From the NCBI GenBank assembly GCA_025774865.1, contig JALGZO010000565.1:1-5843 (forward strand): 5,843 nt of DNA, read 5' to 3'. The notes beneath the pieces are model-generated. The model searched no databases. It was not told where the DNA came from and saw nothing but the letters and a program-made list of their open reading frames with translations. The DNA is from a bacterium (GTDB taxonomy: Bacteria; ARS69). The position numbers were made by a program, and so were the translations under genes. Numbering within the stretch: position 1 is the stretch's first letter; every line of letters begins with the position of its first letter. Positions 5,056 through 5,843 of the stretch are shown here, piece after piece.

Positions 5056-5843
5056 GCCGGATGCTCCAGCGCGCGGCGCACGAAACCGTCAGTCTCGGCC
5101 AGGAGTCTCTCCGCTTCCGCGGCGTTGCATCCGCGGCGGCCCATGACGATCGCCGTCTTCACCTTCCCCCCACTCTCGTCCAGAAGCCGGACGGACGTCT
5201 CGTAGTCGCAGTCGACGACGCGCATGACGATTCGTCGGCTCCGTTCCACGAGCTTCGCGCTGCCCGCGCGCAGGTCGATCATGAGGTTCCCGAGCGTCTT
5301 GCCCCGCCGGATCATCGAGGCGGTCGTGATCATGTTCAGAACGAGCTTCTGAGCCGTTCCCGCTTTCATCCGCGTGGAGCCGGCGACGACCTCGGGGCCG
5401 ACCACGGGTGCGATGACGACTTCAGCCGCGGATTCCTCGTCCCCGGCCGGATTGCACGTGACGAGCGCCGTGAAGGCTCCGATCTTCCGGGCGCGGTCGA
5501 GGGCGCCGCGGACGTACGGGGTGCGCCGACTCGCGGCGATTCCCACGACGGAGTCGGCCGCCGTGACGGCCTGCTCTTCGACGGCGCGGGCTCCGGCTCC
5601 GGAATCGTCTTCGGCACCTTCCTGGGCCCGGAACATACTTTCCTTCCCCCCGGCGATGACTCCGATCACCTCGGAAGGGTCGGTTCCGAACGTCGGCGGG
5701 CATTCGGCCGCATCGAGGATACCGAGGCGCCCGGAGGTGCCGGCCCCCACGTAGACGAGGCGCCCCCCCCGCCGGAAGCTCTCCGTGACCGCGTCGACGA
5801 CCCGAGCGATCTCCGGCAGGCACTCGGCGACGGCCGGCGCGAC
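5052..5843 (-). CDS. murQ: N-acetylmuramic acid 6-phosphate etherase, N-terminus off window
   Basis: Open from the right edge to TGA, 263 residues visible of a family length near 300, so roughly 35-45 N-terminal residues are missing. This is a cytoplasmic SIS-domain enzyme that splits MurNAc-6-phosphate into GlcNAc-6-phosphate and D-lactate. Visible motifs are VGAGTSGRLGILDAAECPPT just after the edge, then EGAEDD, GIAASRRTPYVRGAL, AGSTRMKAGTAQKLVLNM and NLMIDLRAGSAKL. The last part is the C-terminal helical region with CNAAEAERLL. The Glu at 5703-5705 (in AECPPT) and the Glu at 5619-5621 (in EGAED) match the two acid/base glutamates known as Glu83 and Glu114 in E. coli MurQ. A methionine-type GTG at 5750 is internal: the frame continues upstream with conserved GGRLVY, so it is not the start. 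It is the first visible gene of the operon and its stop overlaps the transporter start. Confidence 0.97.
   Translation of the reverse strand, partial: VAPAVAECLPEIARVVDAVTESFRRGGRLVYVGAGTSGRLGILDAAECPPTFGTDPSEVIGVIAGGKESMFRAQEGAEDDSGAGARAVEEQAVTAADSVVGIAASRRTPYVRGALDRARKIGAFTALVTCNPAGDEESAAEVVIAPVVGPEVVAGSTRMKAGTAQKLVLNMITTASMIRRGKTLGNLMIDLRAGSAKLVERSRRIVMRVVDCDYETSVRLLDESGGKVKTAIVMGRRGCNAAEAERLLAETDGFVRRALEHPA
5064..5067 (-). promoter_or_regulatory. Shine-Dalgarno site GGAG for the SSS transporter
   Basis: GGAG lies eight bases upstream of the TTG codon at 5055-5053, within the end of murQ. It is the main reason for accepting TTG as start, together with the need to keep the first membrane segment whole. 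Confidence 0.6.

Noticed and set aside
5374-5754. Plus-strand open frame of 126 codons at the right end
   Set aside because: It is antisense to murQ, whose catalytic motifs are clear; it has low-complexity Ala/Ser/Pro content and no domain.
5763-5770. Run of eight C (G on the coding strand) inside murQ as a possible phase-variation tract
   Set aside because: It encodes part of the conserved GGRLVY stretch in an intact frame. Eight bases in a GC-rich gene is modest, and murQ is not a typical phase-varied gene. It is worth remembering only as a possible sequencing-error site.

Overview
The window is high-GC DNA (roughly two thirds G+C by eye). Every gene I can support lies on the minus strand, so transcription runs from right to left. 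The right-hand 5.1 kb is a tightly packed operon for peptidoglycan (murein) sugar recovery. In transcription order it holds a 5'-truncated N-acetylmuramic acid 6-phosphate etherase (murQ), a sodium:solute symporter (SSS) family transporter, anhydro-N-acetylmuramic acid kinase (anmK), and a SpoIID/LytB-domain protein with a lipoprotein-type signal peptide. All three junctions are 4-base stop/start overlaps (TTGA, GTGA, GTGA), which points to one translationally coupled transcript.

The functions fit together. SpoIID-type enzymes are lytic transglycosylases that cut glycan strands to 1,6-anhydro-MurNAc ends. AnmK turns anhydro-MurNAc into MurNAc-6-phosphate. MurQ removes the lactyl ether to give GlcNAc-6-phosphate. 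The symporter between them has an intact sodium-site motif and is the obvious candidate importer of the sugar or a small anhydro-muropeptide, in place of AmpG or a PTS system. This substrate assignment is inference. The chemistry of AnmK and MurQ is established for their families.

To the left, after a 76-base spacer with a candidate promoter and hairpins, comes a complete tRNA-Asp(GTC) with an encoded CCA end. A strong GC-rich hairpin with four T residues follows it directly. About twenty bases after that hairpin, a strong ribosome-binding site and a GTG codon open a polytopic membrane protein that resembles the YfhO/GT-C-like glycosyltransferase family. It runs off the left edge.

The organism is probably a GC-rich Gram-negative-type bacterium, for instance from an uncultured or poorly cultured phylum in the Gemmatimonadota/Eisenbacteria range. 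That placement is a low-confidence impression from protein style, not a demonstrated result. No mobile element, CRISPR array or large repeat was seen. The long open frames on the plus strand are antisense shadows typical of GC-rich genes. There is no stretch over 300 bases without a gene.
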